Shown here one piece after another: positions 23,901 through 28,540 of a stretch of DNA of 64,000 nucleotides (positions within the stretch are counted from its first letter, which is position 1; each line of letters starts with the position of its first letter). A program made the translations under genes and the position numbers. Where the stretch lies: positions 1 through 64,000 of the forward strand of contig CAJNDS010002766.1 in NCBI GenBank assembly GCA_905221605.1, written 5' to 3'. The notes beneath the pieces are model-generated. The model was not told the origin of the DNA. It made no database searches and was given only the letters and a program-made list of their open reading frames with translations. The stretch comes from Symbiodinium natans (lineage: Eukaryota > Sar > Dinophyceae > Suessiales > Symbiodiniaceae).

Positions 23901-26139
23901 GGGGTTTGGGGTTTGGGGTTTGGGGTTTAGGGTTTAGGGTTTAGGGTTTAGGGTTTAGGGTTTAGGGTTTAGGGTTTAGGGTTTAGGGTTTAGGGTTTAG
24001 GGTTTAGCGTTTAGGGCTTAGGGCTTAAGGGTTTAGGGTTTAGGGTTTAGTAGGGCTGTAGGGGCTTGTTATTTAGGGCTGCAAGGTGGATTCGACCTCT
24101 AGGAACATGGCGTTTGACACATCGAGCACAGAGAAGCCTCCGTGCGAGACGTGATGACCGATGATGGCCCACTTCATGCACCGCGCAAAGGAGATCATAA
24201 ATGCACCTGAAAGGGGGCACGCTGCACAGCTGGCTTCGGTCTCAAGATTAGCCCCAAAGCCTAAACCCTGAACCTATAAACCCCAAGCCCTAAACCCTAA
24301 AGGGCCTTACGGCTTCAGGAGCCAGTGAGAGTCCCTGGCCTATACACAAAGGAAGCCAGGCGAAGCTCGTCAGCGCTGCACCCAGCAGCAGCAGCGCATG
24401 ACCTGTGCAGCGGAAGCCACAGAGTTAGGGTTGAGGGTTTAGGGTTCAGTTTTCAGGGTTTAGGGTTAGGGTTAAGGGCTGAGGGTTTAGGCTTAGGCCG
24501 GTTTAAGGTTGAAGGTTTACGGAAGAACCAATGGACGTAGGGCTTATTGCAACCTACACTCTTTCAGACCATCACTTCAGCTACACGGCCCTCACCATGG
24601 GAATGTCCGGCGATCACTGCGGACAGGATGCCACCATACAGCAAGACCTGGTCAAGGGTTTAGGGTTCAGGGTTTCGGATTTAGGGCTAGGGTTTAGGGT
24701 TTCGGTGTTAGGGTTTAGGGCTAAGACCAGAAGGTCAGCATGAACTCTCCTCGTGCAGCAGAGAGCTTAGGGTTCAGGCTTGGGGGCCAGCTTCGGGATT
24801 CTTCGGGTTTGGGGTTTAGGGTTTAGGGTTCGGGGTTTAGGGCTAGGGTTTAGGGCTAGGGTTTAGGGTTTAGGGTTTAGGGTTTAGGGTTTAGGGTTTG
24901 GGGTTTAGGGTTTAGGGTTTAGGGTTTAGGGTTTAGGGTTTGGGGCTTAGGGCCGTTGAGGCACCTGCGAAGTCAGGACCAGACCCTGCAAGTGATGGGC
25001 ATCCTCCGCCGTGGCCTCGCCCACGGCGGCCTGCCGTATTTGGTTAGGGTTTATAGGGTTTAGGGTTTATAGGGTTTAGGGTTTGGGGTTTAGGGTGTAG
25101 GGTTGAGGGTTCAGGGTTTAGGTTTTAGGGTTTAGGGTTCTCGGGGGCGTGACCTAGGGTTTTGGGTTTTGGGTTTAGGGTTCTTAGCAACCCAATTATA
25201 ACTGTAATAAGGGTACTTAAGGGGCTGAGAAGTGGGTTACGGCTGCAATTGGGTTACAAGTACCCTGAACCTCCAAGTAGCCCTAAACCCTAAACCCACA
25301 AAGCCCCAAACTCTGCCGAGATCTGAAAAAACCCGAAGAAGACCCTGCATACCAGATAAGCCCGGAGAAAGACCCACAAATTCCGAAACGCAAAACCCTC
25401 AACTTCCCAACCTACATACCCTAAAACCTACCCCACAAACCCCAAACTTCCAAACCCCAAACCCACAACCCCTAAACCCTAAGCCACCCACAAACCCTCA
25501 ACCCTCCCTAAACCCCAAGCCAATGTTATCCCTATTAGGGTACTTGAGGGGCTACTTATGAGATGGGCTATAACTACAAGGTTCACGCGCCGCATTTTGC
25601 CTGGGTACGGGCTCTGCGCGACACGTCGTTCGTACGTAGTGGCAGGCGTTGTACGGAGCAGAAAAGCTGTTTTCGGGGGCGTTCCAAAAACTATTCGTTT
25701 TGGGACAGCATGCTTGGGTTATTAGTGCAAGGTAAACGCTTGTGACAGATTCTTTGTTCCACATCCTTGCGCAGTATGTTGAACAAAGAGGCGAAAACGC
25801 TGTAAATACCAATGTTTTGGGCACGGGCGCAATATGAATGACGTTCTTATCCCCGCCCCCCCCCCCCCCCCCCCCGCCCGCAGCAAAACCGAAGGAAAAC
25901 CCGAAACAAAGGAAGGACAACATCGAAACGACCAGGGAATTCGCAGCGCGCTGGCCAACTACACTTATAGTTGGGCCCTACACCCTAAAACCTAAACCTA
26001 AACCCTAAACCCAAAACCCTAAACCCTTAATCCTAAACCCTAAGCCCCCTCGACCAGAGGCTTCCTGGCCTTAGCCTCTTTGATATCTGCGAGGAACGCA
26101 TCCGGGTCGAAGCTTGGGTCCAATACATAGGTCTCAGTC
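964..26139 (-). CDS. Split gene for a membrane fatty-acid desaturase (21 exons found)
   Basis: Predicted to insert a double bond into a fatty acyl chain using a di-iron centre held by histidine boxes, in a membrane such as ER or plastid envelope. Exons in transcript order: 26139-26046, 25030-24965, 24647-24596, 24402-24340, 24206-24138, 23855-23792, 23372-23303, 23024-23007, 22705-22619, 22308-22234, 21868-21815, 21656-21621, 21561-21430, 3008-2946, 2747-2688, 2329-2255, 2081-2043, 1698-1661, 1483-1455, 1294-1224, 1062-964. After one leading base they give 450 codons plus TAA with every junction in frame. Every acceptor is AG|G. Donors are 11 GC, 7 GT and 2 GA. Box order and spacing match the large bacterial/protist desaturase family as I remember it. 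The start codon exon is not identified. The intron 3009-21429 contains a mobile element. The last exon is the least certain. Confidence 0.88.
2255..3008 (-). CDS. Desaturase exons 14-16: helix plus NHAGRD box
   Basis: Exon 14 (3008-2946) reads AAARALFTSVAADFLSNAHS then F. Exon 15 (2747-2688) reads VIIVCNHAGRDLYRYSTSCK and uses a GA donor. Exon 16 (2329-2255) reads AHSAEFLLRCTYSSANFETG then TDAFL. The run N-H-S-F, NHAGxD, AEF, NF.TG matches the conserved C-terminal half of the family. These exons lie about 18.4 kb from exon 13, on the far side of the mobile element. As I recall, relatives have NHAGDD; here the first Asp is Arg. Intron 14 (2748-2945) is one of two lacking telomere-type heptamers. 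Confidence 0.87.
3009..4136. repeat. Intronic segment with mixed telomere-type arrays
   Basis: Part of the giant desaturase intron between exon 14 and the nested element. It holds CCCTAAA (3180-3270, 3615-3650), TTTAGGG (3360-3420) and a variant array TTTATAGGG (about 3800-3900). No coding segment is convincing. Confidence 0.6.
4137..4210 (+). repeat. Repeat family F, left copy (candidate element edge)
   Basis: Contains aaattgtaggttt and the doubled AACCGGGGTTTGGAATAGAG then AACCGGGTTC. It shares these words with 21259-21372. A pair of such copies brackets the mobile-element coding region. Confidence 0.5.
4826..5968 (-). CDS. Mobile-element protein, C-terminal 380-codon segment
   Basis: Open for 380 codons from MPKKAYQNETVF to a stop, so probably the last exon. 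Landmarks include FQFDVWHTCHLGVCRTFAGS near residues 130-150, KLHSLHHQ near 310 and QMSEDFIGRHSRTSRRVH near 335-350. I recall similar blocks in repeated dinoflagellate proteins, possibly transposase-like (KDZ-like is a guess). The preceding exon lies at 6079-6936. The upstream end ctgcgatgcccaag|AAG suggests a splice junction rather than a true start. Base composition is less GC-rich than the desaturase exons. Confidence 0.65.
   Translation of the reverse strand: MPKKAYQNETVFQAILKQCRAESNFLTYHGVSHERTGEKLWGVVLAVTGDWAWLVKSGGLRRNFNHAVKSVKDVAQPEGICHLCAAGMKDHPFEHLTHSPSWLSTFCQIDPFLDQSPLKGLLHADGRAATLFQFDVWHTCHLGVCRTFAGSVLALLSETFPGRSKDSRFEALSEAYMAWCARTKHQALLTKLTKDTIGWDSNNQFPCGNWYKGSLSRTMCDFIEDMTAGQEFEDDMLRLSGVAVRALNNFLRGLYEADIFLDRHTASTLGEHGLAFLDLYSQLASLAVQRQRCLFVLIPKLHSLHHQTLQDLVLASRFSDFVVSPLCYSVQMSEDFIGRHSRTSRRVHPALCTRRCTERFLQLAYTKYVEAGYLLPAQQD
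6079..6936 (-). CDS. Mobile-element protein, 285-codon segment upstream of the C-terminal exon
   Basis: Open frame with the blocks RLRDWFQWLVNSNCIHTLTG, LKEFWSRYRSSNGDHPVF and PLLYHGDEGRGRRRMPFLVT followed by SWFSMIGRG. The last block is one I associate with dinoflagellate multicopy proteins of unknown function. It belongs just before the 4826-5968 segment, probably with a small exon or intron between 5969 and 6078. No catalytic residues can be assigned. Plus-strand ORFs over this interval are shadows. Confidence 0.62.
   Translation of the reverse strand: MLAQWESKSLPLSFAWLPCQQHETLQSKCPFDQHAPAQNQRYAWPLRLKASCSAAVRVARNVVRDIGVESAAKSPGLLKVARCSESNAERDTHRVLVKQCKLGLPIPLRRLGRGELDYTVLRLRDWFQWLVNSNCIHTLTGLTAPDHTRERCILKEFWSRYRSSNGDHPVFRLAAQGRLKLESTVPLLYHGDEGRGRRRMPFLVTSWFSMIGRGARPADRRARATNVRKPYVKLRPNFKGHSFVTRYLQDAWPDVVGTCFGLVFVHVAGIRQAIVRSGFTQLLSS
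7785..8339 (-). CDS. Mobile-element segment with GIY-YIG-like domain
   Basis: An open frame of 184 codons. Residues about 110-180 read RYEPMIYKFGWTHDPFWRWS, NDLYGYQRDVDSW and PAMLEASLINQF. The pattern (aromatic-K-F/V-G-x-T, Arg nearby, distal Glu in LEAsLI) resembles a GIY-YIG nuclease fold, which cuts DNA with a metal ion. If so, Tyr, Arg and Glu are the candidate catalytic residues. Domain assignment is by eye and must be treated as a proposal. The stop lies inside a TTTAGGG tract, so the true exon may end slightly before it. Confidence 0.5.
   Translation of the reverse strand: MFTFLNTYKEAEGPFPWSTSRSSSKDSQGAKVSVRSRSQPAALNEDQNAKNDRDRRSDEFLIDNPRAMDCLRSRMSEKSAVDLEVPLVLRLPRKSLLAGAVLQHALAVVGTYLARYEPMIYKFGWTHDPFWRWSNDLYGYQRDVDSWSEMVILHVSHEAFGPAMLEASLINQFQGISTKLCAKP
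9680..10212 (-). CDS. Mobile-element exons with coiled-coil character
   Basis: Three coding stretches on the minus strand. 10212-10081 begins with ATG and reads MADARGTQASGPVKLTSSFD to KTAEHIK, 44 codons ending at a GC donor. About 10027-9897 reads TGDALTKFCESLLGKLSKVR. From 9826 downward it reads HVQTLEAEVTKMEDQHERCQ. Heptad-like Leu/Lys/Glu patterns suggest coiled coil. The ATG could be internal. The interval 8340-9680 has several open stretches in each frame and I cannot assign a product there. Confidence 0.45.
10600..10895 (-). CDS. Mobile-element exons, W-rich conserved blocks
   Basis: Two exons are visible. 10895-10790 reads YEAPEFAKKHWDEGNKKEM then AMLLRDCNFLK. About 10718-10600 reads DAFFGKLERIVSRKEKYTLK then VDEGWYSASDMKSELGW. 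The second block (GWY..xxMKxELGW) is familiar from repeated dinoflagellate proteins of unknown function. The plus-strand 166-codon ORF from 10401 is a shadow. No function is assigned. Confidence 0.5.
11004..11378 (-). CDS. Mobile-element exon, Ala/Pro-rich linker
   Basis: Open frame reading ENRKDLDDADLKQMLAAAIP, then a low-complexity Ala/Pro/Lys tract ending near EEPAEKKAPTRQDNN. It looks like a flexible linker between domains of the large element protein. No catalytic motif. Exon limits are not resolved. Confidence 0.45.
   Translation of the reverse strand: MCVQVNFNLQANFSISTGENRKDLDDADLKQMLAAAIPAAVKAEAPEPSSVSKGGVGEPLDCKDLQASSTKANPRPIATPARAPPAPCALSAPPKASPTKVEEPAEKKAPTRQDNNHLYLYVFL
11860..12220. 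repeat. TTTATAGGG and TATATAGGG array in an element intron
   Basis: Tandem TTTATAGGG units with interspersed TA runs, a local variant of the telomere-type heptamer. Similar arrays lie at 7240-7560, 13440-13600 and 15520-15850, all in introns of the nested element. Confidence 0.8.
12230..12440 (-). CDS. Mobile-element exon, coiled coil
   Basis: Reads HVELESTEAMIQQLQLEEAQ then LMNELQDIRDAFSICNT, a clear coiled-coil pattern with Leu/Ile every three to four residues. The low-coordinate side runs into a TTTAGGG/TATATAGGG array (11860-12220), which would be the start of the next intron. No function beyond oligomerisation can be proposed. Confidence 0.45.
12655..12820 (+). repeat. TACGGGTTTAA minisatellite
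   Basis: Irregular tandem copies of a roughly 10-12 bp unit (tacgggtttaa), interrupted by about 40 bp of unique DNA. Confidence 0.8.
13109..13382 (-). CDS. Mobile-element exon, unknown conserved domain
   Basis: Open frame reading YPVQFACHLARHCEILKSTG, then NCEPELWEFTSFEPLFVYLR and KIPEEWRELIPRSFP. It lies between the WWMGHF exon (13809-14117) and the coiled-coil exon at 12.3 kb, consistent with one long protein. The high-coordinate end merges with TTTAGGG repeat. Confidence 0.5.
13809..14117 (-). CDS. Mobile-element exon with WWMGHF...TPKR block
   Basis: Reads DPEVFRVSWWMGHFASATPK then RHYGYANSAKIRSLDRGKLH. I recall the same order (WWMGxFGxxTPKR, xSNS, LDRG) directly after a methyltransferase-like segment in repeated dinoflagellate proteins, and here that segment is the next exon upstream (14461-14975). 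An overlapping 147-codon ORF in another frame lacks these blocks and is taken as a shadow. Confidence 0.55.
   Translation of the reverse strand: MLVSGDTAVALYICSSSHDPEVFRVSWWMGHFASATPKRHYGYANSAKIRSLDRGKLHIKSFTESQKVRTKTTKRSINREGKECYTATASLRGTEKPGCPKY
14461..14975 (-). CDS. Mobile-element exons, possible SAM-methyltransferase-like segment
   Basis: The upstream part reads YDFLEFYAGRARTTAAMRSK, then FDVKYHEKKPGHRSNYMDLT and HTSGFL. The opening hydrophobic-E-x-x-A-G-x-A resembles motif I of SAM-dependent methyltransferases, and the Asp of FDV fits the acidic residue that follows. The downstream part (another exon, about 14667-14530) reads SFSQMNRGTSKRSACSSVG. Fold assignment is by eye. If right, the element carries a nucleic-acid or protein methyltransferase domain. 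Confidence 0.45.
15151..15372 (-). CDS. Mobile-element exon, unknown
   Basis: Open for 73 codons: AEIPELPAMLQFWAEGPVLK then GRGFAMVDVDRLLYALKLFQ. Balanced amino-acid use and proximity to the next exons support coding. No family recognised. It is followed on the right by long TATATA and TTTATAGGG arrays (15385-15860). Confidence 0.4.
   Translation of the reverse strand: MAQDVAEIPELPAMLQFWAEGPVLKLCIAQGGRGFAMVDVDRLLYALKLFQVPKEHRSQIQIAHPVLHIYLVP
16095..16280 (-). CDS. Mobile-element exon, unknown
   Basis: Reads LMATHKQERRSLDPEDLKSV then FSTHPALEKRRLSYIAEALP. Charged and helical in character. Between 16290 and 16700 another minus-strand stretch (near 16430-16500, VASRLLRSLPAEQKALSE) may be a further exon. 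No function recognised. Confidence 0.35.
   Translation of the reverse strand: MPIGKYMGGVLMLRLMATHKQERRSLDPEDLKSVFSTHPALEKRRLSYIAEALPLRHSFLV
16725..16960 (-). CDS. Mobile-element exon following the RGG/KAKAK exon
   Basis: With a GT donor at 17409 and an AG|G acceptor at 16960 the upstream exon joins in frame to give HIKIINEKLGSFLFATFPKW. It then reads FPQDPFFKWCMRLLKEMDEV and CALDYLKKVLG. I recall a PFWKFCxxLLK block in the same position after an AIRDAF block in dinoflagellate repeated proteins. The frame continues to a stop at 16714, but a GT donor near 16725 would allow continuation. Confidence 0.5.
17150..17245. repeat. Poly-G tract followed by TATATA
   Basis: G-rich low complexity with runs up to about 20 G. 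Other long G or C runs lie at 25856-25876, 32630-32657, 39685-39706 and 60070-60089. These are error-prone in sequencing, and one sits close to an intron end. Confidence 0.9.
17409..18499 (-). CDS. Mobile-element exon: RGG, Trp-rich, KAKAK and acidic segments
   Basis: About 363 codons from an AG|G acceptor at 18499 to a GT donor at 17409. In order: Pro/Ser-rich region, RGG-type Arg/Gly tract (about residues 160-180), Trp-rich DWSWWGSEWDEAEWAAWQAY, histone-H1-like KAKAKAKTKATPKAKA, acidic DDEDEEEEQ, DDQDDDQD repeats, then KTFAKRYRPQKDF and RWDAIRDAFHNQI. The RGG and Lys-rich parts suggest nucleic-acid binding; the last block is typical of dinoflagellate repeated proteins. The frame starts upstream of any ATG. 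A 240-codon plus-strand ORF here is the antisense of the acidic and KAKAK repeats. Confidence 0.6.
18640..18910. repeat. AT-rich TATATA/TTTATTT tract
   Basis: Low-complexity AT sequence between two exons of the nested element. Other TA microsatellites are at 4566-4594, 11950-11990, 17255-17295, 46420-46450 and 50480-50505. Confidence 0.85.
19032..20030 (-). CDS. Mobile-element exon: acidic region and 12-residue repeats
   Basis: Open from about 20030 (LSSLKVPEFQELCLTLDPEL) through LWAFFASFTFTLPDMCRNVL, an acidic block DSDDYDDYDDDDNNNDEG, and about six copies of VPEVSVDDQSTP near the end. It lacks an initiating ATG in the 270 codons that follow the first GTG, so it is most likely an internal exon. 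The repeats are encoded by a 36-bp tandem array (19170-19378). Function unknown; the segment looks disordered. Confidence 0.5.
   Translation of the reverse strand, partial: LVFSLSSLKVPEFQELCLTLDPELQARLLLVTAFAQKLGHIHIYAFIVSSKILWCYETSQGVVDQVNEALARRRASRAARQQDLWAFFASFTFTLPDMCRNVLVNDVRNVVILLLQGLNSAALQDADPESDSDDYDDYDDDDNNNDEGHGPEGRPDDDDPPAEPAGCDDLSALVSQFRAAAESSEAEPVVNLLDDDVTGAGAVPEAPTDLDCYVMPDVEPAPVPEVSRDDQSNPVPEVFVDDQSNPVPEVPLDDQSTPVPEVSVDDQSTPVPEVSVDDQSTPVPEVSLLDGASSQDSGRALEMGATAKAFATNKPESLGLSCAGFEVFVFWT
19170..19378 (-). repeat. 36-bp tandem repeat inside coding sequence
   Basis: About 5.8 copies of a 36-bp unit beginning ggaaacctctgggactgga on the plus strand. It encodes the 12-residue VPEVSVDDQSTP repeat. 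Copies differ by a few bases and never break the frame. Confidence 0.9.
20213..20579 (-). CDS. Mobile-element exon with likely start codon
   Basis: Begins MAEHALKGLAEEWDATPAVR just after a pyrimidine-rich tract and TTCAG|GGCCATGG, which could be a trans-splicing acceptor for the dinoflagellate spliced leader or an ordinary intron acceptor. It continues GAVLKPVLARMREAGKKLPP and EPSDDEVHKAAWHLRKNCGF. At 120 codons it is the most upstream coding segment of the nested unit and may be its first coding exon. A GT donor inside CRRQE|GTGTCC is possible. Confidence 0.5.
21259..21372 (+). repeat. Repeat family F, right copy with hairpin (candidate element edge)
   Basis: Carries AACCGGGTTTTAGAATAGGG then AACCGGGTTA, followed by a strong inverted repeat around aaccaggttcttgatcaaga and cctacaattttgtaggttc. 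It lies 58 bases from the donor of desaturase exon 13. Confidence 0.5.
21430..22308 (-). CDS. Desaturase exons 10-13: central membrane region
   Basis: Exon 10 (22308-22234) reads ALKYLSMALWVFSWKF then VYYSPNTFK, matching the W-K-x-x-YY-x-PNT region of the family. Exon 11 (21868-21815) is ELNFSKPDSWLARNWPAQ. Exon 12 (21656-21621) is VMAFDWITMPLE. Exon 13 (21561-21430) covers GRCSTPGG to TQWLPAEHTR and includes a hydrophobic stretch DAVYWIVFF. All four start in phase 0. The intron between exons 12 and 13 is only 59 nt and is telomere-type repeat. Exon 13 is the last exon before the mobile-element insertion. Confidence 0.87.
21562..21620 (-). repeat. 59-nt intron made of telomere-type heptamers
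   Basis: This is the whole intron between desaturase exons 12 and 13. On the coding strand it begins with the GC donor gcaggtttagg and continues as GGGTTTA, GGGTTTG, GGGTTTT and GGGTTTC units to a TTTAG|G acceptor. No unrelated sequence of any length is present. Both flanking exons are recognisable parts of one protein and are joined in frame. Confidence 0.85.
22024..22165. repeat. Family E inverted-repeat element, copy 1
   Basis: TAGGGAATGAGGGAATGAGG to CATTCCCTACTAGCCAACAG in desaturase intron 10. Confidence 0.7.
22465..22599. repeat. Family A element in desaturase intron 9
   Basis: Starts TACTTGCAGGTTCATGGTAC and ends ATGAACCTTCAAGCA. It lies about 20 bases inside the donor of exon 9. 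Confidence 0.75.
22619..24206 (-). CDS. Desaturase exons 5-9: histidine boxes I and II
   Basis: Exon 5 (24206-24138) carries box I, GHHVSHGG, split at its last Gly. Exon 6 (23855-23792) continues FDKLQKTHPDALPSHYK. Exon 7 (23372-23303) ends RRFLDWMDWMLPQAW at a GA donor. Exon 8 (23024-23007) is an 18-nt microexon coding DVEHNK. Exon 9 (22705-22619) gives AHHYYLSEEKDPDLVEQNF, so box II EHNKAHHY is assembled across a junction. The sequence around box II is diagnostic for the family in my judgement. Intron 7 (23025-23302) has no telomere-type repeat; introns 5, 6 and 8 do. Confidence 0.9.
22840..22983. repeat. Family A element in desaturase intron 8
   Basis: Starts CTGGAGATTCATGGCACTTA and ends GGAAACCTCCAGGTA, with the inner CTTATAATTGGGTTC block. 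Confidence 0.7.
23092..23109. repeat. 18-bp perfect palindrome in desaturase intron 7
   Basis: ATTCTGTCATGACAGAAT, with a further ACAGAATC/GATTCTGT pair around it, in one of the two desaturase introns without telomere-type repeat. Confidence 0.85.
23892..24050 (+). repeat. TTTAGGG/TTTGGGG array in desaturase intron 5
   Basis: Starts with TTTGGGG units and passes into pure TTTAGGG, then TTTAGGG/CTTAGGG variants. It sits between exons 6 and 5. Confidence 0.95.
24340..26139 (-). CDS. Desaturase exons 1-4: N-terminal region and first membrane helices
   Basis: Exon 1 (26139-26046) reads TETYVLDPSFDPDAF, like the N-terminus of related desaturases, and ends at a GC donor. Exon 2 (25030-24965) gives AAVGEATAEDAHHLQGL. 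Exons 3 (24647-24596) and 4 (24402-24340) form a hydrophobic hairpin, YGGILSAVIAGHSH followed by HALLLLGAALTSFAW, the expected first membrane pair. Donors are GC, GT, GT and GC; acceptors are AG|G. No in-frame ATG was found in exon 1, so at least one upstream exon is missing. The plus-strand reading around 24531-24697 is a shadow of exon 3. Confidence 0.85.
25180..25279. repeat. Family A element, left end replaced by telomere-type repeat
   Basis: The right end CCTGAACCTCCAAGTA is intact. The left arm begins abruptly as GGGTTTAGGGTTCTTAGCAA, so heptamers have replaced the terminal inverted repeat. Confidence 0.7.
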
Positions 26140-26268
26140 CTCAGGTTTATTTAGGGTTTAGGGTTTAGGGTTCAGGATTTAGGGTTGCAGCTCAGCAGCG
26201 CTGGTGTTTAGGGCATTCGCGTTTAAGGGTTCGGGTTTGGGGGTTTGGGGGGGTGGGGGGGGGGCCTG

Positions 26269-26374
26269 CTTGGAGGTTCAGGGTGCTTAGAACCCACAAT
26301 TACAAGTGTCGTTATAACCCACCTTATAAGCTTAAGTACCCTAGTAGGGTTCTCATTCATGAACCTCCACGTGG
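26269..26374. repeat. Family A element
   Basis: CTTGGAGGTTCAGGGTGCTT to CATGAACCTCCACG, shorter interior than other copies. Confidence 0.75.
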
Positions 26375-27313
26375 CGGGCGGCGGGTTGAAATGGTTCAGA
26401 GAGGGCTTCACTCAGGGCTTTGGGGGGGCTCTGAGGCCTCTGAAGAGGTCCTAGGATGCTGGGTTTCGGGGTCTTGCGGTCATCTTTTGGGGAGGGAGGG
26501 GGTTTAGGGTTTAGGGCTTTTCGTTTAGGGTTTAGGGATTTTTCGGGGTTTACGGCTTAGGGTTTCAATAGGGTTTTAGGGGGAATCTGCAGGTCTTCGG
26601 GTCTTCGTCCCAGCCCAAGCAGAACGTAAGCCCCGCGCTTGCACATCGAAGCTTGCGGGCGGCGTTGGGGGGGCCGAGAGGGGAGGGGAGGTGGATGGAA
26701 GATGCTCGGCCCGCGAAGCTGCGGAACGAGCAGCCCAACAAGATGCCCTAAACTCTAAACCCTAAGCCCGAAGTCCGAAATCCTAAGCCCTGTACCCTAA
26801 CCCCTAAGCTCTCAAGTGACAAGCCCCCCGATTAGAGGTTTGGGGAGGGTCACACACCGTCGGGCTTCAGTTGCGCAACTCGACGTTCCGTGGCTTACGA
26901 CCTTCTCTGAAAGGGGGCTCTACGACCCCCTAAACCCTAAACCCTAAACGCTATACCCTAAACCTTAAACCCTAAACCCTGCTTATAACTTATAGCCTGG
27001 CTGCAAGCCTTCCAGCTGCTCGCAATCTCCCGAGCCGACCCTCAAAAAGATGCAAGGAGCCTCCAAAACCCCTCAAAAAAGGCGCCCCAAACCCCTAAGC
27101 CCTGAAAAGGGTTTAGGGTTTAGGGTTAGTTTCGGGTTTAGGGTTCAGGGTTCAGGGTGTAGGCTTTAGGGTTTAGGGTATAGGGTATCGGGCATAGGGT
27201 TTAGGGTTTGGGTCCCTTATCCTCAAAATAAGCCCTGAAAAGGCATTCGAGTCAAACCTTTAGGGTTTAGGGTTTCGGGTTAGGGTTTAGAGTTTAGGGT
27301 CTCGGGTTTAGGG

Positions 27314-27416
27314 TTTGGGATGTTCCCCCTTATACTAACAGTCCTTAATAGGGATGATAATAGGGGGTACTACAATCCCTATGAAGGACTGTTGGTATAA
27401 GGGGGAACATCCCAAA
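27314..27416. repeat. Family B inverted-repeat element, intact
   Basis: TTTGGGATGTTCCCCCTTAT and its complement at the far end; core AACAGTCCTTAATAGGGAT. About 103 bp, a near-perfect hairpin. Confidence 0.85.
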
Positions 27417-27793
27417 TCATACCCTTAATCTCAGGTCGGGTCCATGTGCCCTTAGTATGGTCCCTTACCCTTGCTTATAGGGATCCGAAGTATGGGCCCT
27501 CATTACGTATCGTGCAGATGAGGGTGATATGAATTTAGGGCCCATGCTTGGTGCCTCAGGCTTAAAGAGCAGTCGACTTGTAAGTGGAATGGCAAGTGGG
27601 ACCCACCCTACATAGAACTCACTTCTCCAAGGAATGCAAGAGAAGGCAGGAAGTGCCCTAACAAGTCTTTAAAGTCTAAACTTCACCTCTTGGCGAAGTA
27701 AGAGAACTCAATCAAAAAAATGGAATGGTGTCGAGGGCGTAGAAGACGGACTCTCAACAGCGCTAGTTGTGAGCGCGGCGGAAAACCCCCACC

Positions 27794-27938
27794 TACTTGG
27801 AGGTTCAGGGTACTTAGCAACCCGAATATACGTGTAGTTTTAACCCACTCATAAGCTGCTTAAGTCCTCCAATAGGGTTATGACTGGTTTATAACTACAG
27901 GTATAATTGGGTTACTAAGTACTAAGTAAACTTGCAAA
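27794..27938. repeat. Family A element
   Basis: TACTTGGAGGTTCAGGGTAC to AGTAAACTTGCAAAG; the right arm is diverged. Confidence 0.75.
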
Positions 27939-28202
27939 GCAGTGCCCTTACTCCCAAACCCTGCCTTCAAGCCCTGAAAGCCCTAAAGCCCTTAAACCTC
28001 AAAGCCTTAAAATACCCCAAGCCCTGCAAACCCCAAGCAACCAGATCGAAACCAAAAAAGCTTAAACACCCAAAAAGCTCAAAGCCCTTAAGACAAAAAC
28101 TGATAGAACAGACATATCTAAGAATAACAGTATAACACAAAAAATAAGCAAATAACCTCCTTGTTTACATATTCGAGAAAATTTTATTCAAAAAACTTGG
28201 AG

Positions 28203-28540
28203 ATGTTGCTCCTCGCCGCCTTGCGCAAGGCGCTGGCGCCTGGGAGGAGGCTCCTGGTCGGGGAAGGTTTAGGGCTAACCCGTTGCTCTTTTTAACTCGT
28301 TTAACCTCTTTCGGGCTCTTTTGCGGCTCTTTTGGGGCTTTTTGGCTACGGGTGGTTGGTAGGGTGTAGGGTTTAGGAGATTCAGGGCTTTCGGGGGGTT
28401 CTAAGGTGTGAGGGTTTAGGTTTTCAGGTTGGATGTTGGTTGGGGTTTTAGGGCTTGGGGCTTAGGGCTTGGGGGCTTCCGGGGCTTCGCCAGGTTGCGA
28501 CGGATGCCGGGGGCGTTAACCTTCAGGAACTCGGCCGAGG
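28203..28540 (-). CDS. Two possible short exons, unknown gene
   Basis: On the minus strand an AG|G acceptor near 28520 opens VNAPGIRRNL with a GC donor, inside a longer readable stretch FFASAEFLKVNAPGIRRNLA. A second AG|G near 28250 opens EPPPRRQRLAQGG. They could be upstream exons of the desaturase gene. The plus strand of the second is also open (LLLAALRKALAPGRRLLVGE), so the strand is not settled. Confidence 0.3.

Larger units (their letters stand above)
26133..28200. other. Mostly non-coding: telomere-type tracts and inverted-repeat elements
   Basis: Contains family A copy 26269-26374, family B copy 27314-27416, family A copy 27794-27938 and short heptamer tracts. A minus-strand open stretch near 26590-26750 (SFRSFAGRASS then LRCASAGLTFCLGW) could be an upstream leader exon of the desaturase gene, but no splice signal settles it. 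Confidence 0.5.

Noticed and set aside
24531-24743. Plus-strand exon MDVGLIATYTLSDHHF
   Set aside because: The minus strand gives YGGILSAVIAGHSH with clean CAG|G and GTGAGG sites and joins in frame with both neighbours.
28203-28262. Plus-strand methyltransferase motif LRKALAPGRRLLVGE
   Set aside because: Only 20 residues, the acceptor is AG|A, and the minus strand is also open with a proper AG|G; kept only as a strand-uncertain note.
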